From Ramlibacter agri (GTDB taxonomy: Bacteria > Pseudomonadota > Gammaproteobacteria > Burkholderiales > Burkholderiaceae_C), in contig NZ_JABBFX010000002.1 of the NCBI RefSeq assembly GCF_012927085.1, positions 1 to 64,000 on the forward strand: a stretch of 64,000 bases of DNA, written 5' to 3'. The notes under the pieces were generated by a model that was given only the letters and a program-made list of their open reading frames with translations, did no database searches and had not been told where the DNA came from. This document shows positions 49,502 through 61,233 of the stretch, piece after piece (positions within the stretch are counted from its first letter, which is position 1; each line of letters begins with the position of its first letter). A program made the translations under genes and the position numbers.

Positions 49502-50905
49502 CTAGAGAGCGACGGTCCAGACCGCCAGCCGCAGCCAGGCGGCGGCGCGGTGGAACAGCAGCCAGCCCAGCGACTGCTGGCCGACCTCGATCTTCGCCAC
49601 GCCGCTCAGGCCCGGTCGCAGGTCCGTCTGCGCGTCCAGCGGCGTGCCTTCCACCTCGAAGTAGTTGCGGCCATCGGCGGCGGTCGCCACCGGCACGATG
49701 CGGCGCGTGACGAAGCGGATCGGCTGTTCCGGCCGCGCCGCCAGCGCCAGCTGGCCTTGCTGGCCAGGCTGGACGGCGGCGATGTCGGCCTCGTCCACCT
49801 CCACGATCAGGCGGAAGCTGGCGCTGGGCGAAAGCACCATCAGCACCTCGCCCTTCTGCACCGGGGCGCCCAGGTTCTGCGACAGGTCGCCCTTGATCAC
49901 GACGCCGTCGAAGGGCGCCACCAGCTGGCTGCGTTCCAGCTGCGTTTCGGCCAGCGACAGCATCGCCTGCGTCTCCGCCGCCTTGGCCTGGTTGATCACC
50001 ATCTGCGTGCGGTCGCTGCGGGCCTCGGCGGCGCGATAGGCGTTCTCGTTCTGGCGCAGCTCGCTTTCGCGCCGCTTGCGTTCCAGCTCCAGGTCCTGCG
50101 AGGAAAGCTGCGCCAGCACCTGGCCGGCCTTCACCAGGTCGCCGGGACGCACGTTGGCCTGCTGCAGGAAACCGTCGGTGGCGGCGGCCACGGCGCGCTG
50201 CACCGAGCCTTCCAGCCGCGCCGGCGCGCTCACCCGCCAGGGAAAGGGGACGGCCAGCAGCACGGCGACTGCAACCAGGCCCGCGGCCCAGGCGCTGCGC
50301 TTGCGCGAAGGCGTGGCCAGGCGCTCGCGCAGCCAGCGCGCGCTGCGCTTGTGCCAGGGCGAGGCCGCCAGCTGCTGCAGCGCGAGCAGCGGCGCAGCGA
50401 AGCTCGCCACGTCTTCCGCCAGCGCCAATTCGCCGGGAGTGAAAGGATCGCCATCGCGCTCCAGCGCCAGCGCTCCGGCGCGCTTGCGGTCGGCCACCAG
50501 CGGGATGCTGCAGGCGCTGCCGCCCGCGGCCAGTTCGCGCTGCGCCAGCGACACCGGCGGATGCGTGGCCAGCGGCGGCCAGGGAACGCTCTGGCCCTGG
50601 TCCAGCGCCTCGTGCATGGCCGCCAGCACGGCGGCCGCGGCATCGTGGCGGGTATCGAGCGCGTTGGCCTGCGAGCTGCCGGCGATGCGCAGCCGCTCGC
50701 CTTCGAGCAGGGCGACGCTGACGCGCCGGCATTTCAGGATTTCAGCCAGTTCCACCGCCAGCGCGGTGGCGGCCTCGGCCAGGCGCGGCCGCGCCAGCAG
50801 GGCGGCCTGGCAGCGCAGGACAGCCTCGGAAGCGGTTGCGGTCGCGACGGCGACAGCAGCGAGAAGGGGCGGCGGGGCCTTGTCCATGGATAGCTCAGCC
50901 GTCAT
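49502..50905 (-). CDS. GAF-domain/HlyD-family adaptor protein
   Basis: A 467-aa protein that heads the island. The cytoplasmic N-terminal part (about 30-180) looks like a GAF domain (ALAVELAEILKCRRVSVALLEGERLRIAG, then ACSIPLVADRKRAGALALERDG). A single membrane helix (about 205-225, WAAGLVAVAVLLAVPFPW) leads to a periplasmic HlyD half with lipoyl motifs (GSVQRAVAAATDGFLQQANVRPGDLVKAG; LVAPFDGVVIKGDLSQNLGAPVQKGE) and a coiled coil. The ATG at 50905 follows GGGGA; an alternative is ATG 50887. The 81 bp upstream show no convincing promoter, so read-through from the propionate operon is possible. The GAF part suggests ligand control of the adaptor. Confidence 0.85.
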   Translation of the reverse strand: MTAELSMDKAPPPLLAAVAVATATASEAVLRCQAALLARPRLAEAATALAVELAEILKCRRVSVALLEGERLRIAGSSQANALDTRHDAAAAVLAAMHEALDQGQSVPWPPLATHPPVSLAQRELAAGGSACSIPLVADRKRAGALALERDGDPFTPGELALAEDVASFAAPLLALQQLAASPWHKRSARWLRERLATPSRKRSAWAAGLVAVAVLLAVPFPWRVSAPARLEGSVQRAVAAATDGFLQQANVRPGDLVKAGQVLAQLSSQDLELERKRRESELRQNENAYRAAEARSDRTQMVINQAKAAETQAMLSLAETQLERSQLVAPFDGVVIKGDLSQNLGAPVQKGEVLMVLSPSASFRLIVEVDEADIAAVQPGQQGQLALAARPEQPIRFVTRRIVPVATAADGRNYFEVEGTPLDAQTDLRPGLSGVAKIEVGQQSLGWLLFHRAAAWLRLAVWTVAL

Positions 50906-50986
50906 TGTCCCCGGTGGCTGCCTTAACCCGGAAGGACAAAATGCCGCGCCTGGCGGACGCAGGGCGCCGCCTGTCGCGTGCGGACG

Positions 50987-51490
50987 TCAGTTCGTCGGGC
51001 TTGAGCCCGGTTGGCCGGCCAGGGCCGCGAAGGCCTGCACCACTTCCGGCGGCGCCTGCACCAGTTCGATCAGCACGCCCTCGCCGCCCACCGGGAACTC
51101 CTCGTTGCCCTTGGGATGGACGAAGCAGATGTCGAAACCGGCCGCGCCGCGGCGGATGCCGCCCGGCGCGAAGCGCAGGCCGTTGGCCGAGAGCCATTCC
51201 ACCGCCTTCGGCAGGTCGTCGATCCACAGGCCGACGTGGTTCAGCGGCGTGGCGTGCACCGCCGGCTTCTTCTCCGGGTCCAGCGGCTGCATCAGGTCCA
51301 CTTCGACCTTGAACGGCCCGGTGCCCAGCGCGCAGATGTCCTCGTCGACGTTCTCGCGCTCGCTCCTGAAAGTGCCCGTGACCTCCAGGCCGAACAGGTC
51401 GACCCAGAGCTTCTGCAGTTTCAGCTTGTCGGGCCCGCCGATGGCGATCTGCTGGATGCCCAGCACCTTGAACGGACGCGTGGCCATCAT
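50987..51490 (-). CDS. VOC-family protein, probable methylmalonyl-CoA epimerase
   Basis: A 167-aa glyoxalase-fold (VOC) protein with two beta-alpha-beta-beta-beta modules. Metal-ligand positions are likely in [30 protein letters not shown] and VLIELVQA (His/Glu pattern of methylmalonyl-CoA epimerase). ATG 51490 overlaps the stop of the propionyl-CoA carboxylase alpha gene (ATGA). In an operon with the carboxylase and a methylmalonyl-CoA mutase, the missing step is the (S)- to (R)-methylmalonyl-CoA epimerisation, so the call is by family plus context. The first ligand position reads Gln-Ile-Ala rather than the usual HxA-like pattern, so activity should not be assumed. Confidence 0.7.
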   Translation of the reverse strand: MMATRPFKVLGIQQIAIGGPDKLKLQKLWVDLFGLEVTGTFRSERENVDEDICALGTGPFKVEVDLMQPLDPEKKPAVHATPLNHVGLWIDDLPKAVEWLSANGLRFAPGGIRRGAAGFDICFVHPKGNEEFPVGGEGVLIELVQAPPEVVQAFAALAGQPGSSPTN

Positions 51491-53535
51491 TCGAACTCCA
51501 CGATCGGCTGGTCCACCGCCAGCGATTCGCCCGTGCCCGCCATCACCTTGGCAACCACGCCGTCCGCCGAGGCGAACAGCACGTTCTCCATCTTCATGGC
51601 CTCGATGACGGCCAGGCGCTCGCCGGCCTGCACCTTCTGGCCCGGTTGCACGGCCACCTGCACCAGCAGGCCCGGCATCGGCGAGAGCAGGAACTTGCTC
51701 ATGTCCGGCGGCGCCTTGAAAGGCATCAGCGCATGCAGTTCGGCCGTGCGCGGGGTCAGCACCATTGCGTCCAGGCGCGAGCCGTTGTGGACGATGCGGA
51801 TGGCCAGCGGGTTCTTGCCGGCGCCGCGCTCCACCTGCGCGGTGAAGGCCTTGCCGTCCGCGGTGCCGCGGATGCGGGCGCCGCCCAGGTGCCAGTTGCT
51901 GCAGATGGCGTAGCGCTTGCCGTTGGTCTCCACCACGCTGGAGCCGGACTGCACCTCGTAGTCGGACACCTTGGCCGCCTGCTGCGCGTGCCTGCCTTCG
52001 TCATCGAGCTTGACGACGACGTAGTCCTCGCCCACCTTGAACTCGTGCCCGCGCAGCTGGCCCTGGATGCCGGCCGAACGCTGCAGGGCGCGGCGGTTGG
52101 CGTAGGCAGCCAGCGCCACCAGGAAGTCCGGGTCGGCGTGCGGCACGTCCTCGGCCTTGAAGCCGCCGGCGTAGTGCTGCGCGATGAAGCCGGTGTTGAA
52201 GTCGCCGGCCTGGAAGTCCGGGTGCGCCAGCAGCGCGGCCTGGAAGGGGATGTTGCTCGAGATGCCGCGGATCACGAAGCCGTTCAGCGCTTCGCGCATC
52301 CTGGCGATCGCGTCCTTGCGGTCCTTGCCGTGCACGATCAGCTTGGCGATCATCGAGTCGTAGAACATCGGGATCTCGCCGCCCTCGCCTACGCCGGTGT
52401 CCACGCGCACGCCGAACAGGTGCTCGGTGTCGCTCGCCCACATGCTGGGCTTGGGCGGCTGGAAGCGCACCAGCCGGCCGGTCGAAGGCAGGAAGTTGCG
52501 GAAGGGATCTTCCGCGTTGATGCGGCATTCGATCGCCCAGCCGTTGCGCTTGACGTCCTGCTGCTTCAGCGGAAGCGGCTCGCCGGCCGCCACGCGGATC
52601 ATCAGCTCCACCAGGTCCAGGCCGGTGATGCATTCGGTGACCGGGTGCTCCACCTGCAGGCGGGTGTTCATCTCCAGGAAGTAGAAGCTCTGGTCCTTGC
52701 CGACCACGAATTCCACCGTGCCGGCGCTCTGGTACTTCACCGCCTTGGCCAGCGCCACGGCCTGCTCGCCCATGGCCTTGCGGGTGGCTTCGCTGATGAA
52801 GGGCGACGGCGCCTCCTCGATCACCTTCTGGTGGCGGCGCTGGATGGAGCACTCGCGCTCGTTCAGGTAGATCACGCTGCCCTGCGAATCGCCCAGCACC
52901 TGGATCTCGATGTGGCGCGGCTCCTCGACGAACTTCTCGATGAAGACCCGGTCGTCGCCGAAGCTGTTGCGGGCCTCGTTGCGGCAGGAGGTGAAGCCCT
53001 CGAAGGCTTCCTGGTCGTTGAAGGCCACGCGCAGGCCCTTGCCGCCGCCGCCGGCGGAGGCCTTGATCATCACCGGGTAGCCGATGTCCTTGGCGATGGA
53101 CACCGCCTGCTCCGCGGTCTCGATGGCGTCGTTGTAGCCGGGGATGGTGTTGACCCTGGCTTCCTTCGCCAGCTTCTTGGAGGCGATCTTGTCGCCCATG
53201 GCCGCGATGGAATAGTGCTTGGGTCCGATGAAGGTGATGCCTTCCTCTTCCACCCGCTTGGCAAAGCCTTCGTTCTCGGACAGGAAGCCATAGCCCGGGT
53301 GCACGGCCTGCGCGCCGGTCTGCTTGCAGGCCGCGATGATCTTGTCGGCGACCAGGTAGCTCTCGCGGCTGGGTGCCGGGCCGAGGAACACGGCCTCGTC
53401 AGCCAGCGCCACGTGGCGCGCGTCGCGGTCGGCGTCCGAATAGACGGCAACGGTCTTGATGCCCATCTTGCGGGCGGTCTGGATCACGCGGCAGGCAATT
53501 TCGCCGCGATTGGCAATGAGGATCTTGGTGAACAT
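51487..53535 (-). CDS. pccA: Propionyl/acetyl-CoA carboxylase, biotin-containing alpha subunit
   Basis: A 682-aa subunit with biotin carboxylase (1-445) and C-terminal biotin carrier (about 610-682) domains. Visible are [18 protein letters not shown], the ATP-grasp glycine loop [12 protein letters not shown], the catalytic [14 protein letters not shown] and the biotinylation site EAMKMEN. It carboxylates biotin and, with the beta subunit, converts propionyl-CoA to (S)-methylmalonyl-CoA. ATG 53535 (MFTKIL) has AAAGGA upstream; the longer frame extends into the intergenic repeat and is rejected. It lies 157 nt after pccB, separated by a large inverted repeat, and overlaps the epimerase gene. 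Confidence 0.93.
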   Translation of the reverse strand: MFTKILIANRGEIACRVIQTARKMGIKTVAVYSDADRDARHVALADEAVFLGPAPSRESYLVADKIIAACKQTGAQAVHPGYGFLSENEGFAKRVEEEGITFIGPKHYSIAAMGDKIASKKLAKEARVNTIPGYNDAIETAEQAVSIAKDIGYPVMIKASAGGGGKGLRVAFNDQEAFEGFTSCRNEARNSFGDDRVFIEKFVEEPRHIEIQVLGDSQGSVIYLNERECSIQRRHQKVIEEAPSPFISEATRKAMGEQAVALAKAVKYQSAGTVEFVVGKDQSFYFLEMNTRLQVEHPVTECITGLDLVELMIRVAAGEPLPLKQQDVKRNGWAIECRINAEDPFRNFLPSTGRLVRFQPPKPSMWASDTEHLFGVRVDTGVGEGGEIPMFYDSMIAKLIVHGKDRKDAIARMREALNGFVIRGISSNIPFQAALLAHPDFQAGDFNTGFIAQHYAGGFKAEDVPHADPDFLVALAAYANRRALQRSAGIQGQLRGHEFKVGEDYVVVKLDDEGRHAQQAAKVSDYEVQSGSSVVETNGKRYAICSNWHLGGARIRGTADGKAFTAQVERGAGKNPLAIRIVHNGSRLDAMVLTPRTAELHALMPFKAPPDMSKFLLSPMPGLLVQVAVQPGQKVQAGERLAVIEAMKMENVLFASADGVVAKVMAGTGESLAVDQPIVEFE

Positions 53536-53550
53536 GTGCTGTCCTTTAAA

Positions 53551-53683
53551 GGCGGACTTCCGAGCGCAAAGGGCGCAAAGGTTTCGCAAAGGACGCAAAA
53601 GGGAAACATGCAAGTTCATTCATTTGGAATTTCCTTTTGCGTCCTTTGCGTACTTTTGCGACTTTTGCGTCCGGCAGTCCGTC
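53551..53683. repeat. Large imperfect inverted repeat between pccB and pccA
   Basis: The core is a perfect 18-bp inverted repeat, CGCAAAGGACGCAAAAGG (53585-53602) with its complement at 53633-53650, around a 30-nt loop. Imperfect pairing goes on outward through repeated CGCAAAG units to GGCGGACT (53551-53558) and AGTCCGTC (53676-53683). The arms contain tandem CGCAAAGG-type words, like repeat families scattered in other genomes. In the mRNA it would form a long hairpin inside the pcc operon. No open reading frame is in it. Confidence 0.85.
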
Positions 53684-53692
53684 TTCGGCTGT

Positions 53693-55199
<1,507 letters not shown>

Positions 55200-55225
<26 letters not shown>

Positions 55226-56237
55226 TTTTCTCTCCGTTCGAATGTAGGCCGAGCAATTGGCGGGCCGCCGTCGAGGCGGCAACCAGGCCTTGCTCCACTT
55301 GATGAATGAGTTGCGGCAGCAGCTGCTGCACCGCGGGGTCCTGCCGGAAGGCCTGGCGCAGGCCGCTTTCGATGCGCTCCCACATCCAGGCCAGCGCCTG
55401 GTGCTTGCGGCGCGATTCGAGCTTGCCGTTGGCGGTCTGCAGCTGGCGGAACTGCGCCACCGCGTCCCAGAACTTGTCCAGCCCCTGCGCTTTCAGCGCG
55501 GACAACTGCAGCACCTGCGCGTGCCACAGCGCCTGGTCGTGGTGCGCATGGTCCGGATGCCCGTGCTGGCCCAGGATGCGCAGCGCGCTGGTGATCTGGG
55601 CCTGGGCGCGCGTCGCCGCATGCGGGTCCAGGTCGGCCTTGTTGATCACGACCAGGTCGGCCAGCTCCATCACGCCCTTCTTGATCGCCTGCAGGTCGTC
55701 GCCGGCATTGGGCAGCTGCAGCAGCACGAACATGTCCGTCATGTTGGCCACCGCCGTCTCGCTCTGGCCGACGCCGACCGTCTCGACGATGACGATGTCG
55801 TAGCCGGCGGCTTCGCACACCAGCAGCGACTCGCGCGTCTTGGCCGCCACGCCGCCCAGCGTGCCGCTGGAAGGGCTGGGCCGGATATACGCCTGCGGAT
55901 GCACCGACAGCTGCTCCATGCGCGTCTTGTCGCCCAGGATGGAGCCGCCGCTGACGGTGGACGAGGGATCGATCGCCAGCACGGCGACACGATGCCCTTG
56001 CGCGATCAGGTGCAGGCCCAGCGCTTCGATGAAGGTGCTCTTGCCCACGCCAGGCACGCCGCTGATGCCGAGACGGAAAGACTTGCCCGTGTGGGGAAGC
56101 AGTTCCGTCAACAGCGCATCGGCCTGCGCCCGGTGGTCACCGCGCGTGGACTCCAGCAGGGTGATGGCCTTGGCGATGGCGCGTCTCTGACGCGCGCCGT
56201 CCGTGCCTGTGATCGCCTCGACCGACACCGCGCTCAA
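55200..56237 (-). CDS. meaB: MeaB/ArgK-family GTPase, methylmalonyl-CoA mutase chaperone
   Basis: A 345-aa G3E-type P-loop GTPase that protects and reloads the B12 cofactor of methylmalonyl-CoA mutase. Motifs are [17 protein letters not shown] (Walker A), [20 protein letters not shown] (switch I), [12 protein letters not shown] (Walker B/switch II) and VINKADL (base recognition). The C-terminal helices form the dimer arm. The start is uncertain: TTG 56237 is one base after the mutase stop, and GTG 56228 is the alternative. The gene sits directly between the mutase and carboxylase genes, which supports the role. Confidence 0.92.
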
Positions 56238-56238
56238 T

Positions 56239-58395
56239 TTATGCGATCGCTTTCTTGATCTGCTCCAGCACGTCCTTCGCGCTGGCCGGGATCGGCGTGC
56301 CGGGGCCGTAGATGCCCTTGACGCCGGCGTTGTACAGGTACTCGTAATCCTGCTGCGGGATCACGCCGCCGACGAACACGATGATGTCGTCCGCGCCCTG
56401 CTTCTCCAGCTCCGCGATGATCGCCGGCACCAAGGTCTTGTGGCCCGCCGCCAGCGTGCTGATGCCCACGGCGTGCACGTCGTTCTCGATCGCCTGGCGG
56501 GCGCACTCCTCCGGGGTCTGGAACAGCGGCCCCATGTCGACGTCGAAGCCCAGGTCGGCGTAGGCCGTGGCCACCACCTTGGCGCCGCGGTCGTGGCCGT
56601 CCTGGCCCAGCTTGGCGACCATCACGCGGGGGCGGCGCCCCTGCTCCTCCGCGAAGGCGGAGATCTCGTTCTTCAACTTGTCCCAGCCCTCGGCCGAGTC
56701 ATAGGCTGCTGCGTACACGCCGGTCACCTTTTGCGTATCGGCGCGGTGGCGCCCGAAGACTTTTTCCAGGGCATCGCTGACTTCGCCGACCGTGGCACGC
56801 AGGCGGACCGCCTGGATGCCCAGGTCCAGCAGGTTGCCCTGGCCCGTGCGCGCCGCGGTGGTCAGCGCTTCCAGCGCCGCCTGCACCTTGGCGCCGTCGC
56901 GCGTGGCCTTGATCTTGTGCAGGCGGGCGATCTGCTGTTCGCGCACCTTCACGTTGTCCACTTCCAGGATCTCCACCGGATCCTCCTTGGCCAGCTTGTA
57001 CTTGTTGACGCCGACGATGACGTCCTTGCCGCTGTCGATGCGGGCCTGCTTCTCGGCCGCCGCGGCCTCGATCTTCAGCTTGGCCCAGCCGGAGTCGACG
57101 GCCTGGGTCATGCCGCCCATGGCCTCGACTTCCTCGATGATCTTCCAGGCGGCGTCGGCCATGTCCTGGGTCAGCTTCTCCATCATGTAGCTGCCGGCCC
57201 AGGGGTCGATCACGCTGGTGATGTGGGTCTCTTCCTGGATGATCAGCTGCGTGTTGCGGGCGACGCGGGCGCTGAATTCGGTGGGGAGCGCGATGGCTTC
57301 GTCCAACGCGTTGGTATGCAGCGACTGCGTGCCGCCGAACACCGCGGCCATCGCCTCGATGGTGGTGCGCACGACGTTGTTGTACGGGTCCTGCTCGGTG
57401 AGCGACCAGCCGGAGGTCTGGCAGTGCGTGCGCAGCATCAGGCTCTTGGGGCTCTTGGCGCCGAAGCCCTGCATGATGCGGCACCACAGCAGGCGCGCCG
57501 CGCGCATCTTGGCGACCTCGAGATAGAAGTTCATCCCGATCGCCCAGAAGAAGGACAGGCGGCCGGCGAACTCGTCGACGTTCAGGCCCTTGGCCGTGGC
57601 CGTTTTCACGTATTCCTTGCCGTCGGCCAGGGTGAAGGCCAGCTCCAGCGCCTGGTTCGCGCCGGCTTCCTGCATGTGGTAGCCGGAGATCGAGATCGAG
57701 TTGAACTTCGGCATGTTGCGCGCCGTGTACTCGATGATGTCGCCCACGATCCGCATCGAAGGCTCGGGCGGATAGATGTAGGTGTTGCGGACCATGAACT
57801 CCTTGAGGATGTCGTTCTGGATGGTCCCCGACAGCTTGTCCTGCGACACGCCCTGCTCCTCCGCCGCCACCACGTAGCCGGCCAGCACGGGCAGCACGGC
57901 GCCATTCATGGTCATGGACACCGACACCTTGTCCAGCGGGATGCCGTCGAAGAGGATCTTCATGTCCTCGACGGAATCGATCGCCACGCCGGCCTTGCCG
58001 ACGTCGCCCACCACGCGCTGGTGGTCGCTGTCGTAGCCGCGGTGCGTGGCCAGGTCGAAAGCCACGCTGACGCCCTGCGCGCCGCCGGCCAGGCCCTTGC
58101 GGTAGAAAGCGTTGGATTCTTCGGCGGTGGAGAAGCCGGCGTACTGGCGGATCGTCCAGGGCCGGGCCGCGTACATGGTGGCCTGCGGGCCGCGCAGGAA
58201 GGGGGCGAAGCCGGGCAGCGTGTCGGCGTGGGCCAGGCCGTCCAGGTCCTGCGCCGTGTACAGCGGCTTCACCGTGATGCCGTCCGGCGTCACCCAGTTC
58301 AGGGCCTCGGTCTTGCCGCCGGGGGCGGACTTGGCAGCGGCCTGCTCCCAATCGGCGAGCGAGGCGGTCTTGAATTCAGGGTTACGGGCGTTCAT
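56239..58395 (-). CDS. scpA: Methylmalonyl-CoA mutase, homodimer type
   Basis: A 718-aa adenosylcobalamin-dependent mutase that interconverts (R)-methylmalonyl-CoA and succinyl-CoA. The catalytic TIM barrel includes [39 protein letters not shown] and [17 protein letters not shown]. The C-terminal B12 domain has the Co-binding His in [15 protein letters not shown] and the downstream GGVIPQQDY loop. The length equals that of large catalytic subunits. It opens the propionate operon; a possible promoter has -10 TAAGAT at 58425-58420. No cobalamin riboswitch fits in the 81-bp upstream gap. Confidence 0.96.
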   Translation of the reverse strand: MNARNPEFKTASLADWEQAAAKSAPGGKTEALNWVTPDGITVKPLYTAQDLDGLAHADTLPGFAPFLRGPQATMYAARPWTIRQYAGFSTAEESNAFYRKGLAGGAQGVSVAFDLATHRGYDSDHQRVVGDVGKAGVAIDSVEDMKILFDGIPLDKVSVSMTMNGAVLPVLAGYVVAAEEQGVSQDKLSGTIQNDILKEFMVRNTYIYPPEPSMRIVGDIIEYTARNMPKFNSISISGYHMQEAGANQALELAFTLADGKEYVKTATAKGLNVDEFAGRLSFFWAIGMNFYLEVAKMRAARLLWCRIMQGFGAKSPKSLMLRTHCQTSGWSLTEQDPYNNVVRTTIEAMAAVFGGTQSLHTNALDEAIALPTEFSARVARNTQLIIQEETHITSVIDPWAGSYMMEKLTQDMADAAWKIIEEVEAMGGMTQAVDSGWAKLKIEAAAAEKQARIDSGKDVIVGVNKYKLAKEDPVEILEVDNVKVREQQIARLHKIKATRDGAKVQAALEALTTAARTGQGNLLDLGIQAVRLRATVGEVSDALEKVFGRHRADTQKVTGVYAAAYDSAEGWDKLKNEISAFAEEQGRRPRVMVAKLGQDGHDRGAKVVATAYADLGFDVDMGPLFQTPEECARQAIENDVHAVGISTLAAGHKTLVPAIIAELEKQGADDIIVFVGGVIPQQDYEYLYNAGVKGIYGPGTPIPASAKDVLEQIKKAIA

Positions 58396-58440
58396 GGGCT
58401 GTCCTGTGGTCCGGGCGGCATCTTACATCATTCATAATTA

Positions 58441-58469
58441 TTGATAAAGAATTCCTGAGTACGTACAAT
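58441..58469 (+). promoter_or_regulatory. Sigma70-type promoter and candidate operator of the GntR gene
   Basis: TTGATA (58441-58446), a 17-nt spacer and TACAAT (58464-58469). The predicted transcription start falls on or within two bases of the ATG at 58477, so the mRNA is probably leaderless. The palindrome GTACGTAC (58459-58466), extended on the opposite strand as TTGTACGTACTCA, overlaps the -10 and could be the GntR operator. A second palindrome, ATAATTAT, is at 58434-58441. Confidence 0.65.
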
Positions 58470-58476
58470 TACCTTC

Positions 58477-59112
58477 ATGTCCGCTGCCTCGCTCGCCCCC
58501 CGCGCCCTCTATGAAGAGGTGGCGGAACTCCTGCGCCAACGCATCTTCCGCCGGGAGCTGGAGCCTGGCAGCTGGATCGACGAGATGAAGATCGCCGAGG
58601 AGTACGGCATCAGCCGCACGCCCCTGCGCGAAGCCCTCAAGGTGCTGGCGGCCGAAGGCCTGGTGACGATGAAGGTGCGGCGCGGCGCCTATGTCACCGA
58701 GGTCTCGGAGCAGGACCTGCGCGAGGTGTACCACCTGCTGGCGCTGCTGGAAAGCGATGCGGCCGGCGAAGTGGCCCGGCACGCCTCAGCGGGCGAGCTG
58801 GACGAGCTGAAGGCGCTGCATGCGGAACTGGTGGGCGCCGTCGGCGACCGCGACCAGTTCTTCCCGGTCAACGAGCGCTTCCACATGCGCCTGCTGCAGA
58901 TCGCCGGCAACCGCTGGCGCAACCAGATGGTGAGCGACCTGCGCAAGGTGATGAAGCTCAATCGCCAGCACTCGCTGCTGAAGTCCGGCCGCGTCGAGGA
59001 ATCGCTGGCGGAGCACACCGCGGTGATGGAAGCGATCGAACGGCGCGATGCCGGCGCGGCCATGGCGCGCATGCAGGAGCATTTTGCCAACGGGCTGGAA
59101 GCGGCGGCGTAA
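58477..59112 (+). CDS. GntR-family regulator, FadR/FCD type
   Basis: A 211-aa regulator with a winged-helix N terminus (LYEEVAELLRQRIFRRELEPGSWIDEMKIAEEYGISRTPLREALKVLAAEGLV) and a helical FCD ligand domain (about 85-205). Its metal-binding residues are likely in LESDAAGEVARH, NERFHMRLLQ and EHTAVMEAI. It is divergent from the methylmalonyl-CoA mutase gene across 81 bp that hold its promoter and palindromes, so it probably controls the propionate operon and itself. The ligand is unknown; a methylcitrate- or CoA-ester-related acid would fit. It ends 6 bp from the convergent kinase gene. Confidence 0.9.
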   Translation: MSAASLAPRALYEEVAELLRQRIFRRELEPGSWIDEMKIAEEYGISRTPLREALKVLAAEGLVTMKVRRGAYVTEVSEQDLREVYHLLALLESDAAGEVARHASAGELDELKALHAELVGAVGDRDQFFPVNERFHMRLLQIAGNRWRNQMVSDLRKVMKLNRQHSLLKSGRVEESLAEHTAVMEAIERRDAGAAMARMQEHFANGLEAAA

Positions 59113-59118
59113 AAGGCG

Positions 59119-61185
59119 TTACATCGCCCGAGCGACCGGCTGCACGGTCGCCAGCAACTCCAGCAGTTCCTCGCACTTCGACCGCAGCTCCGCCAGGTCC
59201 CCGGCGGCCGCGTCCTCGACCTCCAGGCTCACGCGGCTCGCCTCGCTGAAGCCGTACATGGCGAGGCTGCCGGCCAGCTTGTGCGCGGTGCTGCGCACCG
59301 TCTCGCGCGCGCCCTGCGCCGCGGCGGCCATCAGCTCCTGCGCCAGGTGGCGGCGCGAAGTGAGGAACTCCGGCATCAGCGGCATCAGCTCCGGGTCCAC
59401 CAGCACCGTGCCGTCGTCGTCCGGCGGCGCCTCCACGTGCGGCGCTTCCGCCGGGTCCTCGCCGCGCAGCACCGCCACCACCTCCTCGCGGGAAGCCGGC
59501 TTGGCCATGTACAGGTCGAAGCCCGCTTCCAGGCAGCGCTGGCGGGTGGCGTCGTCCTCGTGGGCGGAGAAGGCGGCGATGGTGCTGGGCATCTGGCCGC
59601 GTTCGCGCTGCAGGGCGCGGATCAGGACGCAGGCCTCGATGCCGCCCATCACCGGCATCTCCACGTCCAGGAAGATCACGTCCGGCCGCTCCTCGCGCAC
59701 GCACTGCAGCGCGGCGCGCCCGTTGACCGCCGTGCGCACCTTCAGCGGCGGGCTGGGCAGCAGGCTCTTGAGCACGATGATGTTGTATTCGTCGTCGTCC
59801 ACCACCAGCACCGACAGCTCCGGCAGCGGGCCGATGGCCAGCGGCGCCGGCCGCGAGGGCGTGCCGTGGTCGTGCGCGGGCGCGGCCGCCTGCCACAGCG
59901 GCAGCCGCAGCGCCAGCGTGGTGCCGCTCGCCCCCGACACCATGACCAGGTCGCCGCGCTGCACCTGCGCCATCAGCCGCGCCGAGTACGCGCCCAGCCC
60001 GGTGCCGCCCGGCTTGCCGTAGGTGGCGTACTTCTCGAAGAACTGGCTGCGCACCGGCGGCGGCACCTCGCCTTCGTTGGGGATGGACAGCTGCATGCAC
60101 TCGCCCGCGGCCGACTGGGCGCGGTGCAGCGACACGCGCACCTCGGCCCCATCGGGCGAGGCCTCCAGCGCGTTCTTCAGCAGGTTGGCGACGATGGAGT
60201 AGCAAAGCAGTTCCTCGCCCTGCGCGTAGACCGGGACCGAGGGCAGGTCCAGCCGCAGCCGCAGGTGCTTGGAATCGGCGTGGCCCTGCAGCTCGCGCAC
60301 CACCGTGCGCAGCAGCGCCGCCAGGTCCACGGCCTGCGTGCGCAGGCGGTAGGTGCCCTCCTCCATCCGGTACAGGTCCAGCGAGAGGTTCACCATGCTC
60401 AGGACGCGCAGCGAGGCGCGTTCCACCATGCCCACCAACTCCGCTTCGCGGGCGTCCAGCCTTCGGCCTTCGCGCAGCAGCCGCGGGACCGAGGCGATGC
60501 TCGCCAGCGGCGTCTTCAGGTCGTGGCGGGCGATCTGCTCCACCTCGTCGCGCATGCGGAAGGCCTCGCGCAACGCCTTGTTCTGCGCCTCCAGCTGGCG
60601 CACCACCGTGTCCAGGCGCTCGCGCTGCTCGGCCTCCTTCTCCTGCTGCACGTCGGCGATGAAGGAGAAGATGTTGGCGAAGACGATCAGCAGCACCAGC
60701 GTGACCGCCACGCGGGTCATGATCTGCGGCCCCAGGTGCATCCACGTGAGGGGCACCGTCATCAGCACCAAAGTGACGTTGAACAGGTTGGCTGCCCGCC
60801 GCGGCAGCACGAAGTGGAACAGCAGGATGCCCGGATAGACCCAGAAGACGCCGATCAGGCCGTTCTGGTACATCTGCACGCCCAGGCCGATGACGGCGGC
60901 CAGGAAGATGACCGTGGGCGAGATGATGGGCGCGCGGCCGCGCGCGATGAAGAAGGCGTTGGCCAGGATGCACGCCACGAAGGCCACCGTGGCGATGCCG
61001 ACCAGGATGCGGTCCTGGAAGAAGTTGTTGATCGCGAAGGGCCCCAGCAGCAGCGTGCCGGCCACCGACAGCCCGACGAAGATGCGCTGGCGGTGGGCCT
61101 CGACGAAGCCCCGCACGTACTGGTCGGCGTACGAACGGCTCGGAGGCGGGCTGCTGCCCGCCTGCCTGGCCTGCGCTTCATCCAC
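59119..61185 (-). CDS. Hybrid histidine kinase with six-helix membrane domain, REC and Hpt
   Basis: A 688-aa orphan kinase. Five to six membrane helices fill about 34-178 with almost no periplasmic loop, so the signal is probably in or near the membrane. HisKA has H221 in QIARHDLKTPLASI. HATPase motifs are NLLKNALEASPDGAEVRV and GKPGGTGLGAYSARLM. A receiver follows (VVDDDEYN, FLDVEMPVMGG, AKPAS) and an Hpt domain with the His in STAHKLAGSLAMYG. The start is GTG 61185, preceded by AAGGAGGG at the right distance; the GTG 33 bases upstream has no such site. No partner regulator is adjacent. Confidence 0.9.
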   Translation of the reverse strand: MDEAQARQAGSSPPPSRSYADQYVRGFVEAHRQRIFVGLSVAGTLLLGPFAINNFFQDRILVGIATVAFVACILANAFFIARGRAPIISPTVIFLAAVIGLGVQMYQNGLIGVFWVYPGILLFHFVLPRRAANLFNVTLVLMTVPLTWMHLGPQIMTRVAVTLVLLIVFANIFSFIADVQQEKEAEQRERLDTVVRQLEAQNKALREAFRMRDEVEQIARHDLKTPLASIASVPRLLREGRRLDAREAELVGMVERASLRVLSMVNLSLDLYRMEEGTYRLRTQAVDLAALLRTVVRELQGHADSKHLRLRLDLPSVPVYAQGEELLCYSIVANLLKNALEASPDGAEVRVSLHRAQSAAGECMQLSIPNEGEVPPPVRSQFFEKYATYGKPGGTGLGAYSARLMAQVQRGDLVMVSGASGTTLALRLPLWQAAAPAHDHGTPSRPAPLAIGPLPELSVLVVDDDEYNIIVLKSLLPSPPLKVRTAVNGRAALQCVREERPDVIFLDVEMPVMGGIEACVLIRALQRERGQMPSTIAAFSAHEDDATRQRCLEAGFDLYMAKPASREEVVAVLRGEDPAEAPHVEAPPDDDGTVLVDPELMPLMPEFLTSRRHLAQELMAAAAQGARETVRSTAHKLAGSLAMYGFSEASRVSLEVEDAAAGDLAELRSKCEELLELLATVQPVARAM

Positions 61186-61233
61186 GCGGGTCCCTCCTTG
61201 GGACCCATTATGTAACACGCAAGGCCGCAGCTA

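Noticed and set aside
53536..53619. N-terminal extension of pccA
   Set aside because: It would be encoded by the intergenic inverted repeat; the family starts at [12 protein letters not shown] with a good ribosome site.
58396..58476. Cobalamin riboswitch before the B12-dependent mutase
   Set aside because: The gap is only 81 bp and AT-rich, too short for the aptamer, and the B12-box word is not seen.
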